From the NCBI GenBank assembly GCA_021819245.1, contig JAKARI010000001.1, positions 1 through 64,000 of the forward strand: a stretch of DNA of 64,000 nt, in the 5' to 3' direction. A program made the translations under genes and the position numbers. This document shows positions 36,063 to 48,000 of the stretch, piece by piece. This stretch comes from Pseudomonadota bacterium. Its GTDB lineage: Bacteria > Pseudomonadota > Gammaproteobacteria > Acidiferrobacterales > Acidiferrobacteraceae. The notes under the pieces were generated by a model that worked only from the letters and a program-made list of their open reading frames with translations, did no database searches and was not told where the DNA came from. The number at the start of each line of letters is the position of its first letter. Position 1 is the stretch's first letter.

Positions 36063-37355
36063 TCACCCCGGCCCCTCCCCGCCGCGATCGCGCGCGCGCA
36101 GACGCGTGAGGCGCTCCCGGATACGGGCCTCGAGCCCCCGGTCGGTCGGCTCATAGTAGACCGCGCCCGCCATGGTATCCGGAAAATACGACACGCCCGC
36201 GGCATAGGCCTCGGGCTCGTCGTGCGGGTAACGATAGGCGCGACCGTGACCCTGAGCGCGGGCCAACGCAGTCGGGGCATTGCGCAGATGCGCGGGGACC
36301 GGTTGCGTGCCATGGGTTCGCACATCCTCGGTGGCCGCCGCGAAGGCCCGATAGACGGCATTGCTCTTGGGGGCCGCGGCCAGATACACCGCGGCCTGCG
36401 CAAGCGCCAGATCGCCTTCCGGACGCCCTAGCCGGTCGAAGGCCTGCCAGGCATCCAGGGCCACCGCCAGCGCCCGCGGGTCGGCGTTACCGATGTCCTC
36501 GCTTGCCGCGCGCACCAGCCGCCGGGCCACATAGCGCGGGTCGCACCCGCCATCGAGAAGCCGTGCCAGCCAATAGAGGGCGCCGTCGGGGCTTGATCCG
36601 CGCACGGCCTTGTGCAGCGCGGAGATCTGGTCATAGAGCAGATCTCCGCCCTTGTCGAAACGCCGGTAGCGGGTCCCGGCGGCGCGGCGCACATGCGCCT
36701 CGTCAATGACCGCGACACCCGCCTCGCGGGCCTGTTCCGCGGCCGTCTCCAGCAAGGAGAGCGCGCGGCGCGCATCGCCATCGGAAAGCTCCGCGATAAG
36801 CGCGAGCGCCTCTTCGGATGCCGTATAGGCCCCCGCCAGGCCCTCGGGGGCCTTGAGGGCGCGCCGTAACACCTCACCCAAATCGGATACGGTCAAGGGC
36901 TCCAGGACGTGGAGCCGCACACGCGACAACAAGGCGGCGGTGAGCGCAAACGCCGGGTTCTCGGTGGTCGCGCCGATCATGACCACGGTGCCTTCTTCAA
37001 GGGGCCGCAGCAGGGCATCCTGCTGCGCGCGGCTATAGCGATGGACCTCGTCTATGAACGCGACAAGACTGTGGCCCGCCGCCCGCGCGTCTCGGCCGCG
37101 CTCCTCGAGGTCCTTGAGTTCACGCACCCCGCTTGTGAGCGCGCTTAAGGCTACGAACTCGCCGCCTGTCGCCTGCGCCAACACACGCGCGAGCGTGGTC
37201 TTGCCGCTGCCCGGCGGCCCAAAGAGGATCATCGGATACGGGCGGCCCCGCTCATAGGCGATTCGAAGCGGGGCATCGGGCGCCAAGAGCGCCGCCTGCC
37301 CCACGAAATCCGCGAGCGTTCGGGGACGCAGACGCTCTGCGAGCGGGGTCGACAC
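36063..37355 (-). CDS. rarA: Replication-associated recombination AAA ATPase RarA (MgsA)
   Basis: RarA acts at stalled replication forks with SSB. Using the GTG at 37355 that overlaps the lolA stop (TAGTG), the product is 430 residues beginning STPLAERLRPRTLADFVGQ after the initiator. It has Walker A FGPPGSGKTTLARVLA and Walker B LVAFIDEVHRYSRAQQDALL. Sensor 1 is IGATTENPAFALTAALLSR, and the C-terminal tetramerisation domain has GDLLYDQISALHKAVRGSSPDGALYWLARLL. The track's longer start lies within lolA. The order ftsK-lolA-rarA is conserved in gammaproteobacteria. Confidence 0.96.
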   Translation of the reverse strand: MSTPLAERLRPRTLADFVGQAALLAPDAPLRIAYERGRPYPMILFGPPGSGKTTLARVLAQATGGEFVALSALTSGVRELKDLEERGRDARAAGHSLVAFIDEVHRYSRAQQDALLRPLEEGTVVMIGATTENPAFALTAALLSRVRLHVLEPLTVSDLGEVLRRALKAPEGLAGAYTASEEALALIAELSDGDARRALSLLETAAEQAREAGVAVIDEAHVRRAAGTRYRRFDKGGDLLYDQISALHKAVRGSSPDGALYWLARLLDGGCDPRYVARRLVRAASEDIGNADPRALAVALDAWQAFDRLGRPEGDLALAQAAVYLAAAPKSNAVYRAFAAATEDVRTHGTQPVPAHLRNAPTALARAQGHGRAYRYPHDEPEAYAAGVSYFPDTMAGAVYYEPTDRGLEARIRERLTRLRARDRGGEGPG

Positions 37356-37972
37356 TACGGGGTGACGATGGCCGTGTGCGGGGGCGGCCGGAAGTGGAAC
37401 GTGGCGGTGGGCAGCGGCATATTCCAATGCAGGCCGCTCAACCGGATATCGGTCGTCTGGTCCATGGCATCCCCGACCACGATGCGCCGGATGCGCACCC
37501 CCCGATAGCCGATGCGAATCCAGCGAAAGCCCTGGCCACGCCCGCGCGGGCGCAAGACGATCCACTGCAGGCCGCCATGACTGGGGAGCGTCTCGACTGC
37601 AAAAAGCGTCGAAAGGTGGCCATCGCCCGCCAAAAGCAAGGCCGGCGTGCGACCCAGGGCCGCCGAGGCCTGATAGCGTGTCGCCTGCGCCAGGCCCGGG
37701 TCATAGAGCCAGACCTGCCGGCCGTCGCCTACGATCTGTTCCCGATAGGGCGCCGCATAGTCCCACCGGAACCGCCCCGGGCGCTTGAGCCAGAGCTGCC
37801 CATGGCCGCGGCTCACCACGTGGCCGCGATGATCGCGCACGATCTGCGTAAACCGGCCACGAAGGGTATGAACGGTCGCAAAGAATCGCGCGAGATCGGC
37901 GCCCAGAACCGGGACCGGCATGAGCACAGTCCACGAAAGCACGATCCGCAAAAATCGGCGGCCCATGATCAT
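37355..37972 (-). CDS. lolA: Outer-membrane lipoprotein carrier protein LolA
   Basis: LolA carries lipoproteins across the periplasm from LolCDE to LolB. The 205-residue precursor has a signal peptide (about residues 1-24, FLRIVLSWTVLMPVPVLGA). The beta-rich carrier domain includes LRGRFTQIVRDHRG, GQLWLKRPGRFRWDYAAPYREQIVGDGRQVWLYDPGLAQ and LSGLHWNMPLP. The ATG shares bases with the ftsK stop region, and the stop overlaps the rarA start, so the three genes are coupled. Confidence 0.94.
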   Translation of the reverse strand: MIMGRRFLRIVLSWTVLMPVPVLGADLARFFATVHTLRGRFTQIVRDHRGHVVSRGHGQLWLKRPGRFRWDYAAPYREQIVGDGRQVWLYDPGLAQATRYQASAALGRTPALLLAGDGHLSTLFAVETLPSHGGLQWIVLRPRGRGQGFRWIRIGYRGVRIRRIVVGDAMDQTTDIRLSGLHWNMPLPTATFHFRPPPHTAIVTP

Positions 37973-40230
37973 TACACCTCCGGAGGGGGCGGCGCGAGCA
38001 CCTCGCGGCTGCCATTTGACTGAAGCGGGCCTACGACACCCGACCGCTCCATCTGCTCGATCAGCCGCGCGGCCCGATTGTAGCCTATACGCAGCCTGCG
38101 CTGCACACCCGACACCGACGCGCGCCTGGTCTCGGTCACGATGCGCAGCGCCTCATCATACAGATCATCGGCCTCGCCGTCCTCAGCGCCCTCCTCGGCC
38201 GATGCCTCGCCGGCCTCGTCTGTGGCGGCGAATATCCGTTCGTCATAGTCGGGCACGCCGGTCTTCTTCAGGGCCGATACCACCTGATGGACCTCGGCAT
38301 CGGCGACGAACGCCCCGTGAATGCGCTGCGGAAACCCGGTACCCGCCTGCAAAAACAGCATGTCGCCATGGCCGAGCAGCTGTTCCGCCCCCATTTGGTC
38401 AAGGACGGTGCGCGAATCGACCTTGGCAGAGACCTGAAAGGCGATCCGCGCGGGGATGTTGGCCTTGATAAGCCCGGTGATGACATCGACCGAGGGTCTT
38501 TGCGTGGCGAGCACCAGATGGAGCCCCGCGGCGCGCGCCTTCTGCGCCAGACGCGCGATCAGTTCCTCGACCTTCTTGCCGACCACCATCATGAGATCGG
38601 CCCATTCATCTATGACGATCACGATATAGGGGAGCCGGCCCATCTCGCGCACCTCGCCTGCGGGGGCCTGAGGATCGTTTAGAATCTCCCCGCGCGCACG
38701 CGCTTCATCATAGCGCTTATTGTAGCCGGCGAGATTACGGACCCCCAGCGCGGCCATGGCCCGATAGCGGCGATCCATCTCGCCTATGCACCAGCGCAAG
38801 GCGCGCGCGGCCTGCTTCATATCCGTGACCACCGGTGCCAAGAGATGCGGCAAGCCGTCATAGACGGCAAGCTCAAGCATTTTCGGGTCGATCAGTATGA
38901 GGCGCACGTCGGCGGGCGCGGCCTTGTACACAAAGCTCAATATCAGGGCGTTTAAGCACACGGACTTGCCGGACCCGGTCGTGCCCGCAATGAGGAGATG
39001 GGGCATGCGCGCAAGGTCGGTCACGACCGGCTGGCCGCTGATATCCTTGCCAAGCGCGAGCGCAAGCGGCGAGGCGACCGCCTCGTAGGCGCGCGACGAC
39101 AGGATCTCGCGCAACCGCACCACCTCGCGGCGCTCATTGGGGACCTCGATACCGATATAGGTCTTGCCCGGGATGTTCTCGACGACGCGCACGCTCACCA
39201 CCGACAGGGCGCGGGCGAGATCACGCTGAAGCCCGGTGATCTGGCTCGCCTTGATGCCGGGGGCAGGCTCGATCTCAAAGCGCGTGATGACGGGGCCCGG
39301 ATGCACGGCCTCGACCTTGACCTCGATGTGAAAATCCAGAAGCTTCTTTTCGAGCAGACGCGACATGGCGTGCAGCGATTCCTCGGAGAAGCTCGCCTTC
39401 TCGCCCGACGGCAGATCGAGCAAAGAAAGCGCCGGCAGCCCTGGTTCTGCGGGCTCGAGAAAGCTTGTCTGGCGGTCGCGCGTGGCGCGCACACCCTCGA
39501 CCGGCTCCATGACCGGCTCGATGCGCGGCGGGGCCGGCCGGCTCAAGGCCTTGCGTCCCTTCTCTACGGTCTCCTCGCGCTCCTGGCGCGCCTGCCTGCC
39601 GTGCCAGCGATCGATCAGGATGCCGACACGCCCGCGCAGACCCAAGGCCACGGCAAACGCCCTGTCGCCCAGATAATCCATGACCCCAAGCCACGAAAGA
39701 CCCGTGGCCAGGGTAAAGCCCGCCAGGAACACAGCAAGCAGAAACAATGTCGCCCCGAGCGGGTCGATCACCCGCGACAGCATGCTCGAGACCAGCCCGC
39801 CGAGCAGGCCGCCGGCCTGAAACGGCAAGGACACGGGTCCCCGGAAATCGAGGCTCGAAAGGCCGCAGGCCCCGACAAAGGCGAGCACCATGCCAAGCAC
39901 TACCACCCGGCGCGAGTGCCCGGACGCCGTCACCCGCGGGCGCAGCACCCGCACGCCGCTCCAACCGACCAGCACCGGGATCACATAGGCCGGCAGACCC
40001 AGCACCGCCAGCAGTCCATCCGACAGCCATGCCCCGACAAGCCCGCCGGCGTTGCGCACGGGGCCATGCCCGCTATGCGACCAGCTCGGGTCACCTGCAT
40101 GGAACGTCGCAAGCGTCACCGCCAGATACAAGGCCAATGCCAGGATCACAAAGAGGAGCGCCTCGCGCATGACGCGCGCGCGCCCGGGCGCAAGGGCCGC
40201 ACGCTCGCGCCTAAACCGCGCCTGGCTCAT
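37972..40230 (-). CDS. ftsK: DNA translocase FtsK
   Basis: FtsK anchors at the septum and pumps DNA towards dif during division. The 752-residue protein has four or five N-terminal membrane helices (within about residues 20-200). A short linker leads to the alpha-beta motor with Walker [17 protein letters not shown] and Walker [43 protein letters not shown] follows, and the C-terminal gamma winged helix has [29 protein letters not shown], which reads KOPS sites. The linker is much shorter than in E. coli FtsK, as is usual outside the enterics. Confidence 0.97.
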   Translation of the reverse strand: MSQARFRRERAALAPGRARVMREALLFVILALALYLAVTLATFHAGDPSWSHSGHGPVRNAGGLVGAWLSDGLLAVLGLPAYVIPVLVGWSGVRVLRPRVTASGHSRRVVVLGMVLAFVGACGLSSLDFRGPVSLPFQAGGLLGGLVSSMLSRVIDPLGATLFLLAVFLAGFTLATGLSWLGVMDYLGDRAFAVALGLRGRVGILIDRWHGRQARQEREETVEKGRKALSRPAPPRIEPVMEPVEGVRATRDRQTSFLEPAEPGLPALSLLDLPSGEKASFSEESLHAMSRLLEKKLLDFHIEVKVEAVHPGPVITRFEIEPAPGIKASQITGLQRDLARALSVVSVRVVENIPGKTYIGIEVPNERREVVRLREILSSRAYEAVASPLALALGKDISGQPVVTDLARMPHLLIAGTTGSGKSVCLNALILSFVYKAAPADVRLILIDPKMLELAVYDGLPHLLAPVVTDMKQAARALRWCIGEMDRRYRAMAALGVRNLAGYNKRYDEARARGEILNDPQAPAGEVREMGRLPYIVIVIDEWADLMMVVGKKVEELIARLAQKARAAGLHLVLATQRPSVDVITGLIKANIPARIAFQVSAKVDSRTVLDQMGAEQLLGHGDMLFLQAGTGFPQRIHGAFVADAEVHQVVSALKKTGVPDYDERIFAATDEAGEASAEEGAEDGEADDLYDEALRIVTETRRASVSGVQRRLRIGYNRAARLIEQMERSGVVGPLQSNGSREVLAPPPPEV

Positions 40231-40273
40231 GACCGATACCCCCCGTGCGCCGACGCCATCGGATCGGGCTGCC

Positions 40274-41338
40274 TCATGATGTCATGGCCGCCAACACCGC
40301 CTCGTGCATGATGCGCCCGCTGCGCACATTGAGGCCCCCCGCAAGGCGCGGATCATCGGCCCCATGGGCCGCCAGGACCTGCACATAGGGCAGCAGCACC
40401 GCCGACAGCGCCTGCGAGGCCGTGCGCGGCACCGCGCCCGGCATATTCGTCACCCCGAAATGGACGACGCCCTCCTCGATGTAGGTCGGCGCCCCATAAT
40501 CGGTCGCGTGCATGGTCTCCACACACCCCCCCTGATCGATGGCGATATCGATGATCACCGCGCCGCGATGCATGGTCCGCACCATGGGGCGGGTGACGAC
40601 ATGAGGGGCCCGCGCGCCGGTCACGAGTACAGCCCCGATCACAAGATCGGCCTCGCGGACCGCCGCCGCCACCGCCTCTTCATAGGCCGGCAGGGCCGTG
40701 ACACTGGCGCCGACCTCCATCATGGCGCTCTGACGCGCGCGCTCCTTGTCGAACACCGTGACCCGCGCGCCGAGCGCGGATGCCACGCGGACCGCGTTGC
40801 CTCCGGCCTCGCCCGCGCCGATCACCACCACATGGCCGCGCTCGGTGCCCGGCAGGCCGCCCAGCAAGATGCCGCGACCGCCGTGACGAGCCTGCAGGAG
40901 CTGTGTGCCGATCTGCACCGCAAGGCGCCCGGCGATATCGCTCATGGGCGCGAGCAGCGGCAGGCGCCCGCCCTGAACCACGGTCTCGAACGCCACCGCG
41001 GTGAGCCCGATCCCCTGCAGGGCCTCGGTAAGCGCGCGATTGGCCGCCAGATGCAGATAGGAAAAGAGGATATGACCGGCGCGCAACCGCCCATACTCTG
41101 CGGCGATTGGTTCCTTGACCTTGACGATGAGTTCCGCGGCGCCAAACACGGCGGGCGCATCGGCGACCACGCGCGCGCCGTGCGCGGCATAGTCCTCATC
41201 GGAAAACCCGCTGCCGCAACCGGCCCCCGCCTCCAGAAAGACCTCATGGCCCCCTTGAACCAGGGCCGCCACCGCGTGCGGCACCAAGGCCACCCGCGCC
41301 TCCCAGGGCTTGACTTCCCGCGGTATCCCAATGCGCAT
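40274..41338 (-). CDS. ald: Alanine dehydrogenase
   Basis: Ald interconverts L-alanine and pyruvate plus ammonia with NAD. From the ATG at 41338 ([20 protein letters not shown]) the product is 354 residues. It has [37 protein letters not shown], the NAD-binding [27 protein letters not shown], and [14 protein letters not shown] near the C-terminus. The track ORF starts 19 codons earlier, without support. The Rossmann loop GAGEAG is slightly unusual (GGGVVG is common). Confidence 0.93.
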   Translation of the reverse strand: MRIGIPREVKPWEARVALVPHAVAALVQGGHEVFLEAGAGCGSGFSDEDYAAHGARVVADAPAVFGAAELIVKVKEPIAAEYGRLRAGHILFSYLHLAANRALTEALQGIGLTAVAFETVVQGGRLPLLAPMSDIAGRLAVQIGTQLLQARHGGRGILLGGLPGTERGHVVVIGAGEAGGNAVRVASALGARVTVFDKERARQSAMMEVGASVTALPAYEEAVAAAVREADLVIGAVLVTGARAPHVVTRPMVRTMHRGAVIIDIAIDQGGCVETMHATDYGAPTYIEEGVVHFGVTNMPGAVPRTASQALSAVLLPYVQVLAAHGADDPRLAGGLNVRSGRIMHEAVLAAMTS

Positions 41339-41436
41339 CGCATCCTCCGGTCCCCGCCAGTCTAACGGGCTTTGGGCAAGCCTGCCACGGCGCATTGATA
41401 TGGGCCGACAAAAGGGGCAGGATGGGCCTATAATAA

Positions 41437-42957
<1,521 letters not shown>

Positions 42958-42961
<4 letters not shown>

Positions 42962-43440
42962 GGCCTGCCGGGCCCGTCCAGGAGCACCACCGCATGGGCG
43001 CTCATGCCCTCCCCGCGGCCGGTGTAGCCCATGCCCTCGGTGGTCGTCGCTTTCACATTGACGCAATCGACCGCAACCCCGAGATCGGCGGCCAGATGCT
43101 CGGCCATGCGCCCCACAAAGGGCGCCAGGCGCGGGGCCTCGGCCACTATGGTCGCGTCCATATTGACCACGAAGAGCCCACGCTCCCTGATCATGGCGAC
43201 CACCGTGCGCAGCAGCATGCGGCTGTCGCAGTCCCGGTAGCGGGGGTCCTTGGCGGGAAAGTGCCGCCCGAGATCACCAAGGGCCGCGGCCCCGAGACAG
43301 GCACTCGTCACCGCATGGGTCAGCACGTCGGCATCGGAATGACCCGCAAGCCCGCGCGGATGCGCAATGGTCACTCCCCCCAGGATCAGTGGCCGGCCCT
43401 CGACCAAACCGTGCGCGTCAAACCCCTGGCCTATCCGCAT
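42958..43440 (-). CDS. ispF: 2-C-methyl-D-erythritol 2,4-cyclodiphosphate synthase
   Basis: IspF forms the cyclodiphosphate in the MEP isoprenoid pathway. From the ATG at 43440 the product is 160 residues: MRIGQGFDAHGLVEGRPLILGGV (metal ligands Asp and His), GHSDADVLTHAVTSACLGAAALGDLGRHF and NVKATTTEGMGYTGRGEGMSAHAVVLL. The longer track ORF runs into ispD. It lies seven bases after ispD and acts two steps later in the same pathway. Confidence 0.98.
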
Positions 43441-43447
43441 ATCGCCA

Positions 43448-44161
43448 TCATTGTCCTTCGTGTTGGGATGTCTGCCACGCCAGATAGATCTCGGCCAAAA
43501 CCAGATCCTCGGGCGTTGTAATCTTGATATTATCCAGACTGCCCGCCACCAGCCGCGGGTGGCCACCCGCACGCTCAATCGCGCCGGCCTCGTCTGTCAC
43601 AAGCTCGCCTGCCGCGACCGCGCCTGCAAGCGCTGCCTGCAGCCGGTCGAAGCGAAAGGCCTGCGGCGTCTGCGCAAGCCACAGATTGCGGCGATCGACA
43701 GTCGCGGTAATCTCCCCCGCGGGCCCGCCGCGCTTGACCGTATCGGCCACGGGCCGGGCGAGCAGCGCGCCATCGGGGGTATCGATCGCCGCCTCATACA
43801 AACGCCTCAGGTCCGCCTCACGCACGCACGGGCGCGCGGCATCATGCACGAACACAAGGTCATCGCCACGCGCCTGACCGGAGAGCGCGGCAAGCCCGTT
43901 TAGGACCGTAAGCGCCCGCTCGGCGCCGCCGGTAAAGGTCACAAGCGGCGTTGCCAGAGACACATGCAGCCGCGGCCAGTACGGATCCTCCGCCGAAAGC
44001 CCCACGGCGATCGCACGCGCGCCGAGACGATCGAGACGGCGCAGCGTCTGGACCAGAACGGGCGCGCCCGCGAGCGGGAGATATTGCTTAGGCTGTGCCG
44101 ATCCGAATCTGAGGCCGCGGCCGGCCGCCGGCACGATGACAAAAAGACCGGGGGTCGACAC
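43448..44161 (-). CDS. ispD: 2-C-methyl-D-erythritol 4-phosphate cytidylyltransferase
   Basis: IspD attaches CMP to methylerythritol phosphate. The GTG at 44161 gives a 237-residue product beginning with STPGLFVIVPAAGRGLRFGSAQPKQYLPL after the initiator, the standard nucleotidyltransferase motif. VFVHDAARPCVREADLRRL, TVDRRNLWLAQTPQAFRFDRL and GSLDNIKITTPEDLVLAE follow. The upstream 81 codons of the track ORF overlap carD and are not family-like. It sits five bases after the carD stop. Confidence 0.96.
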   Translation of the reverse strand: MSTPGLFVIVPAAGRGLRFGSAQPKQYLPLAGAPVLVQTLRRLDRLGARAIAVGLSAEDPYWPRLHVSLATPLVTFTGGAERALTVLNGLAALSGQARGDDLVFVHDAARPCVREADLRRLYEAAIDTPDGALLARPVADTVKRGGPAGEITATVDRRNLWLAQTPQAFRFDRLQAALAGAVAAGELVTDEAGAIERAGGHPRLVAGSLDNIKITTPEDLVLAEIYLAWQTSQHEGQ

Positions 44162-44166
44162 GCAGC

Positions 44167-44667
44167 CTAAGGCCCTATGCCGACTGCAGACCGGATGATG
44201 TCGCGCGCCGCCTCCATAGTCACACCCTGAACGGCTGCCAGCTCGCGGACCAGATAGCCGTCGGCCATCTCCAGAAGGCGTGCCTCCTCGAACGATAATC
44301 CGGCCCCGGCCTTCAAGCGCAAAAGATCGCGGACCGCCGACCCCACCTCGAGCACGCCACCGGACTGAATGCGCCGCTCGAGGTCCTTGTAATGCTCGGC
44401 CCAATGGCCGGCCGGGCGGGCGCTGCTTTTATCGGCCAAGACCTCGAGGAGGTCCTTGACGTCCTTGCCGCGCAGAAGCGGGCGCAGGCCGTTGCTCGCG
44501 GCCCGGGCCTTGGGGACCTTGATCGTGACACGGTTCTCGGGGATGCGGATCACATAGCAGAGCTCATGCTCGACTCCGAAGATCACCTCCTCCATGGCCT
44601 CTATGACCCCGACGCCGGCGGAGGGATAGAACACGCCCTGCCCGATCTTGAACTCACGCTCCTTCAT
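44167..44667 (-). CDS. CarD-family transcriptional regulator (CdnL-like)
   Basis: From the ATG at 44667 (MKEREFKIGQGVFYPSAGVG) the product is 166 residues. The N-terminal Tudor-like RNA-polymerase-interacting domain includes VFYPSAGVGVIEAMEEVIFGVEHELCYVIRIPENRVTIKVPK. A helical C-terminal DNA-binding domain (LRPLLRGKDVKDLLEVLAD ... HYKDLERRIQSG) follows. CarD/CdnL proteins stabilise open complexes, for example at rRNA promoters. The gene is divergent from mfd, which shares the same type of RNA-polymerase-interacting domain, and precedes ispD-ispF, a frequent arrangement. Confidence 0.92.
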   Translation of the reverse strand: MKEREFKIGQGVFYPSAGVGVIEAMEEVIFGVEHELCYVIRIPENRVTIKVPKARAASNGLRPLLRGKDVKDLLEVLADKSSARPAGHWAEHYKDLERRIQSGGVLEVGSAVRDLLRLKAGAGLSFEEARLLEMADGYLVRELAAVQGVTMEAARDIIRSAVGIGP

Positions 44668-45002
44668 GGAAGCCCGGCCATGCGTGCCGCAGCCATGGCC
44701 GGCCGCCGGTGTCCGATGCCCCTTGCGCCGACGGCCCTCAATCCCTTCCCCGTCCTTCCCGCCGGCAGGCCCGTCGGCCCTCCGGATAACGCGCATGCGA
44801 CACCTGTCTTGACCATAAAACTCCTCGATGGCCGCCGACTCGCCGTGACGTTCGCCGGCAGGCCCGCCTATTATGCCCCGAACCGTGCACCTGCGACAAC
44901 GCACCCGCCACCCTGCGGCCGCATGCGGCCTTGCCCGAGGCCGGCCATCACGGTTACGCGCCCTCTCCATCACGCCGCTCTTTGGATTACAATGCCGCCC
45001 CT
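44668..45002. other. Divergent spacer between carD and mfd
   Basis: The 335 bp between the two starts must hold both promoters. A TACAAT sits about 11 bases before the mfd ATG with no Shine-Dalgarno between them, so the mfd message could be leaderless or nearly so. No -35 at proper distance is clear. The track's ORF extensions into this region look non-coding. Confidence 0.4.
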
Positions 45003-48000
45003 ATGCCGACGTCCGATCGCACACCGCATGCCGCCTACTCCCCCTTAGACCCGCCGGTACCCTCTGGACACGAGCACTGGATGGGTCTTTATGGCAGCGC
45101 TTGCGGATTGGCGCTCGCGCGCGCCGCCTGCGCCGGGCGCCTGTTGGTGGTCGTCGCTCAGGACGTGCGGTCACGCGAGCGGTTGGAAGACGAGCTTGCC
45201 TTCTACCGCGACCCCAACGGCCCGCCGATCCTCACCTTCCCGGACTGGGAGTGCCTGCCGTATGACCGCTTTTCGCCGCACCCCGACATCGTGTCCGAGC
45301 GTCTGGCAACACTCGCCACCCTGCCGCATCTCGCCTCGGGTCTCGTGCTGACCGCAGCGGACACCCTCATGCATTATCTGCCGCCTGCCTCCCACCTGCT
45401 CGGCCACAGTTTCCTCTTGCGCACGGGCGACAGGCTCGATATCGAGCGCTTTCGCGAGCGCCTCGTGCAGGGCGCCTACAACGCCGTAGGCCAGGTCGTG
45501 GAGGCCGGGGAATTCGCCATTCGCGGCGGGCTTATCGACCTGTTTCCCATGGGGTCCGACACGGCCTACCGCATCGATCTCTTCGATGATGTCGTAGACT
45601 CGATCCGCACCTTCGACCCAGAGACCCAGCGCTCGCAGGATACGGTCCCCGAGATACGGATACTGCCGGCCCGCGAACATCCGCTCACCGCCGAGGCCAT
45701 TCAGACATTCCGCGCCCATTACCGGGCGGCGTTCGCAGGCGACCCGCGCGCAAGCCTCATATACCGCGAGGTGAGCGAGGGCCGCAGCCCGGCTGGAATA
45801 GAATATTACCTGCCGCTCTTTTTTGGGCAGGTTGCGACCTTTGCCGATTACCTGCCGGCGCACGCAACACTCGTATTCATGGACGGGGCGCGCGCACGCA
45901 CCGCGCGGTTTGAAAAAGAGGTGCAGGAGCGCTATGAGGCCTCGCACGGGCATATCGAACGGCCGGTCCTCCCCCCTGACAGGTTGTTTCTCACTGCCAC
46001 CGCCCTCGAGGAGCGCCTGCAATCATTCCCGGAGATCGCGCTGGGCGCCGAGGGGACCGGCACGATTCGCGGCTTCGCCACCCGCGAACCGCCGCTTTTG
46101 CCGCAAGACAGCCACGCCCCGGAGCCCCATGCCGCCTTGCTTGCGGCGCTCGATGCCGATACGCGGCGCACGCTCATAGTCGCCGAGACCGCCGGGCACC
46201 GCGAGGCCTTGCGCGAGGCGCTTACCGCCCATGGCCACCGCCCGCAGGGCTTTGATTCGTGGCAGGCCTTCATCGGCGACCAGGCGGCGCTTGGCCTCAT
46301 GTCCGCGCCGCTCGATCGCGGGCTCGAGCTCGATGAACCGCCGCTGCGCGTCATCGTCGAGTCGCAGCTCTACGGTGAGCGCGCGCAACAGCGGCGGCGG
46401 CGGCGCGCAAAGACCCGCGATCAGCAGGCCCTCATAAAAGGGCTCGGCGAACTGCGCGCCGGCGACGCGGTGGTGCACGAAGACCACGGCGTGGGGCGCT
46501 ACCTGGGGCTCGTGCGGCTTACGGTCTCGGATATCGAAAACGAGTTTCTGGCACTGGAATACGCCGGCGGCGACAAGCTCTATGTGCCGGTAACCGACCT
46601 CCACCTCCTCGGCCGCTACACCGGCACCGATCCCGAGCACGCGCCATTGCACAAACTGGGCAACGAGGCCTGGGATAGGGCCAAGCGGCGCGCCGAGGAC
46701 AAGGCACGCGATGCCGCAGCCGAGCTTCTCGAGATATACGCCCGCCGCGCGGCGCATCCGGGACATGCCTTCGCCCCGCGCGGCCCCGAGTACACGCGCT
46801 TCATGGATGCCTTCCCGTTCGAAGAGACACCCGACCAGACACGCGTCATAGCCGAGGTCTTGAGCGACATGGAAAGCCCTCGGCCCATGGACCGCTTGGT
46901 GTGCGGCGACGTGGGCTTTGGCAAGACCGAGGTGGCCATGCGCGCGGCCTTCCTCGCCGTCCAGGATCATAAGCAGGTGGCGGTCCTCGTGCCCACGACG
47001 CTGCTCGCGCAGCAGCATGACCAGAATTTCCGCGACCGCTTCGCAGACCTCCCCGTGGAGATCGAGCTCTTGTCACGCTTTCGCACGCGCGCGGAGATCA
47101 CGCAGGCCCTGGGGCGCCTGGAAAGCGGCCGCGTCGACATCGTCATTGGAACCCATAGGCTTTTGCAAGACGACGTGCGGTTTCAGAGGCTCGGACTCGT
47201 CATAGTCGACGAGGAGCACCGCTTCGGGGTCCGGCAGAAGGAGCGCATGAAGGCGCTCCGCGCGCACGTCGATGTCCTCACGCTCACCGCGACCCCTCTG
47301 CCGCGCACCTTGAACATGGCCCTTGCCGGGATACGCGATGTATCCCTGATCGGCACACCCCCGCAGGACCGGCTATCGATCAAGACCTTCGTGACCCCCT
47401 GGGATACGGCATTGATCCGTGAGGCGTGCCTGCGCGAGGTCCGCCGCGGCGGCCAGGTCTACTTCCTGCACAACGACGTGCGCTCGATGGCGCGCCGCGA
47501 GCAGGAACTCAAGGCCCTGCTGCCGGAAGTCGATATCCGCATCGCCCACGGCCAGATGCCGGAGCGTGAACTCGAGCGCGTCATGCTCGATTTCTATCAC
47601 CAGCGCTTTCATGTCCTCTTGTGCAGCACCATCATAGAGACCGGCATCGACATCCCCACCGCCAACACCATCATCATCGAAAGGGCCGACCGCTTCGGAC
47701 TCGCCCAGCTCCACCAGCTGCGCGGACGGGTCGGCCGCTCGCGGCATCGGGCCTATGCCTATCTTCTCACCCCCGACCCCGGGGCGCTCACCGCAGACGC
47801 CCGCAAGCGTCTCGATGCGATCGCGACCCTGGAAGACCTCGGGGTGGGTTTCGCGCTCGCCTCGCATGACCTCGAGATCCGCGGGGCAGGCGAGCTCCTC
47901 GGGGAATCCCAGAGCGGCCAGATCAACGAGATCGGCTTTGGCCTCTATAGCGAGCTCTTGGAGCGCGCGGTCGCGACCCTCAAGGCCGGGCGCGAGGGCG

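Noticed and set aside
34790-36431. Upstream extension of the EamA ORF to 36403
   Set aside because: The extra 125 codons lie antisense-free but inside rarA in another frame. The hydrophobic protein clearly starts at MKTPAVSSHPH.
38998-40311. 437-codon plus-strand ORF opposite ftsK
   Set aside because: It is antisense to a certain gene and is a low-quality protein rich in His, Arg and Gln.
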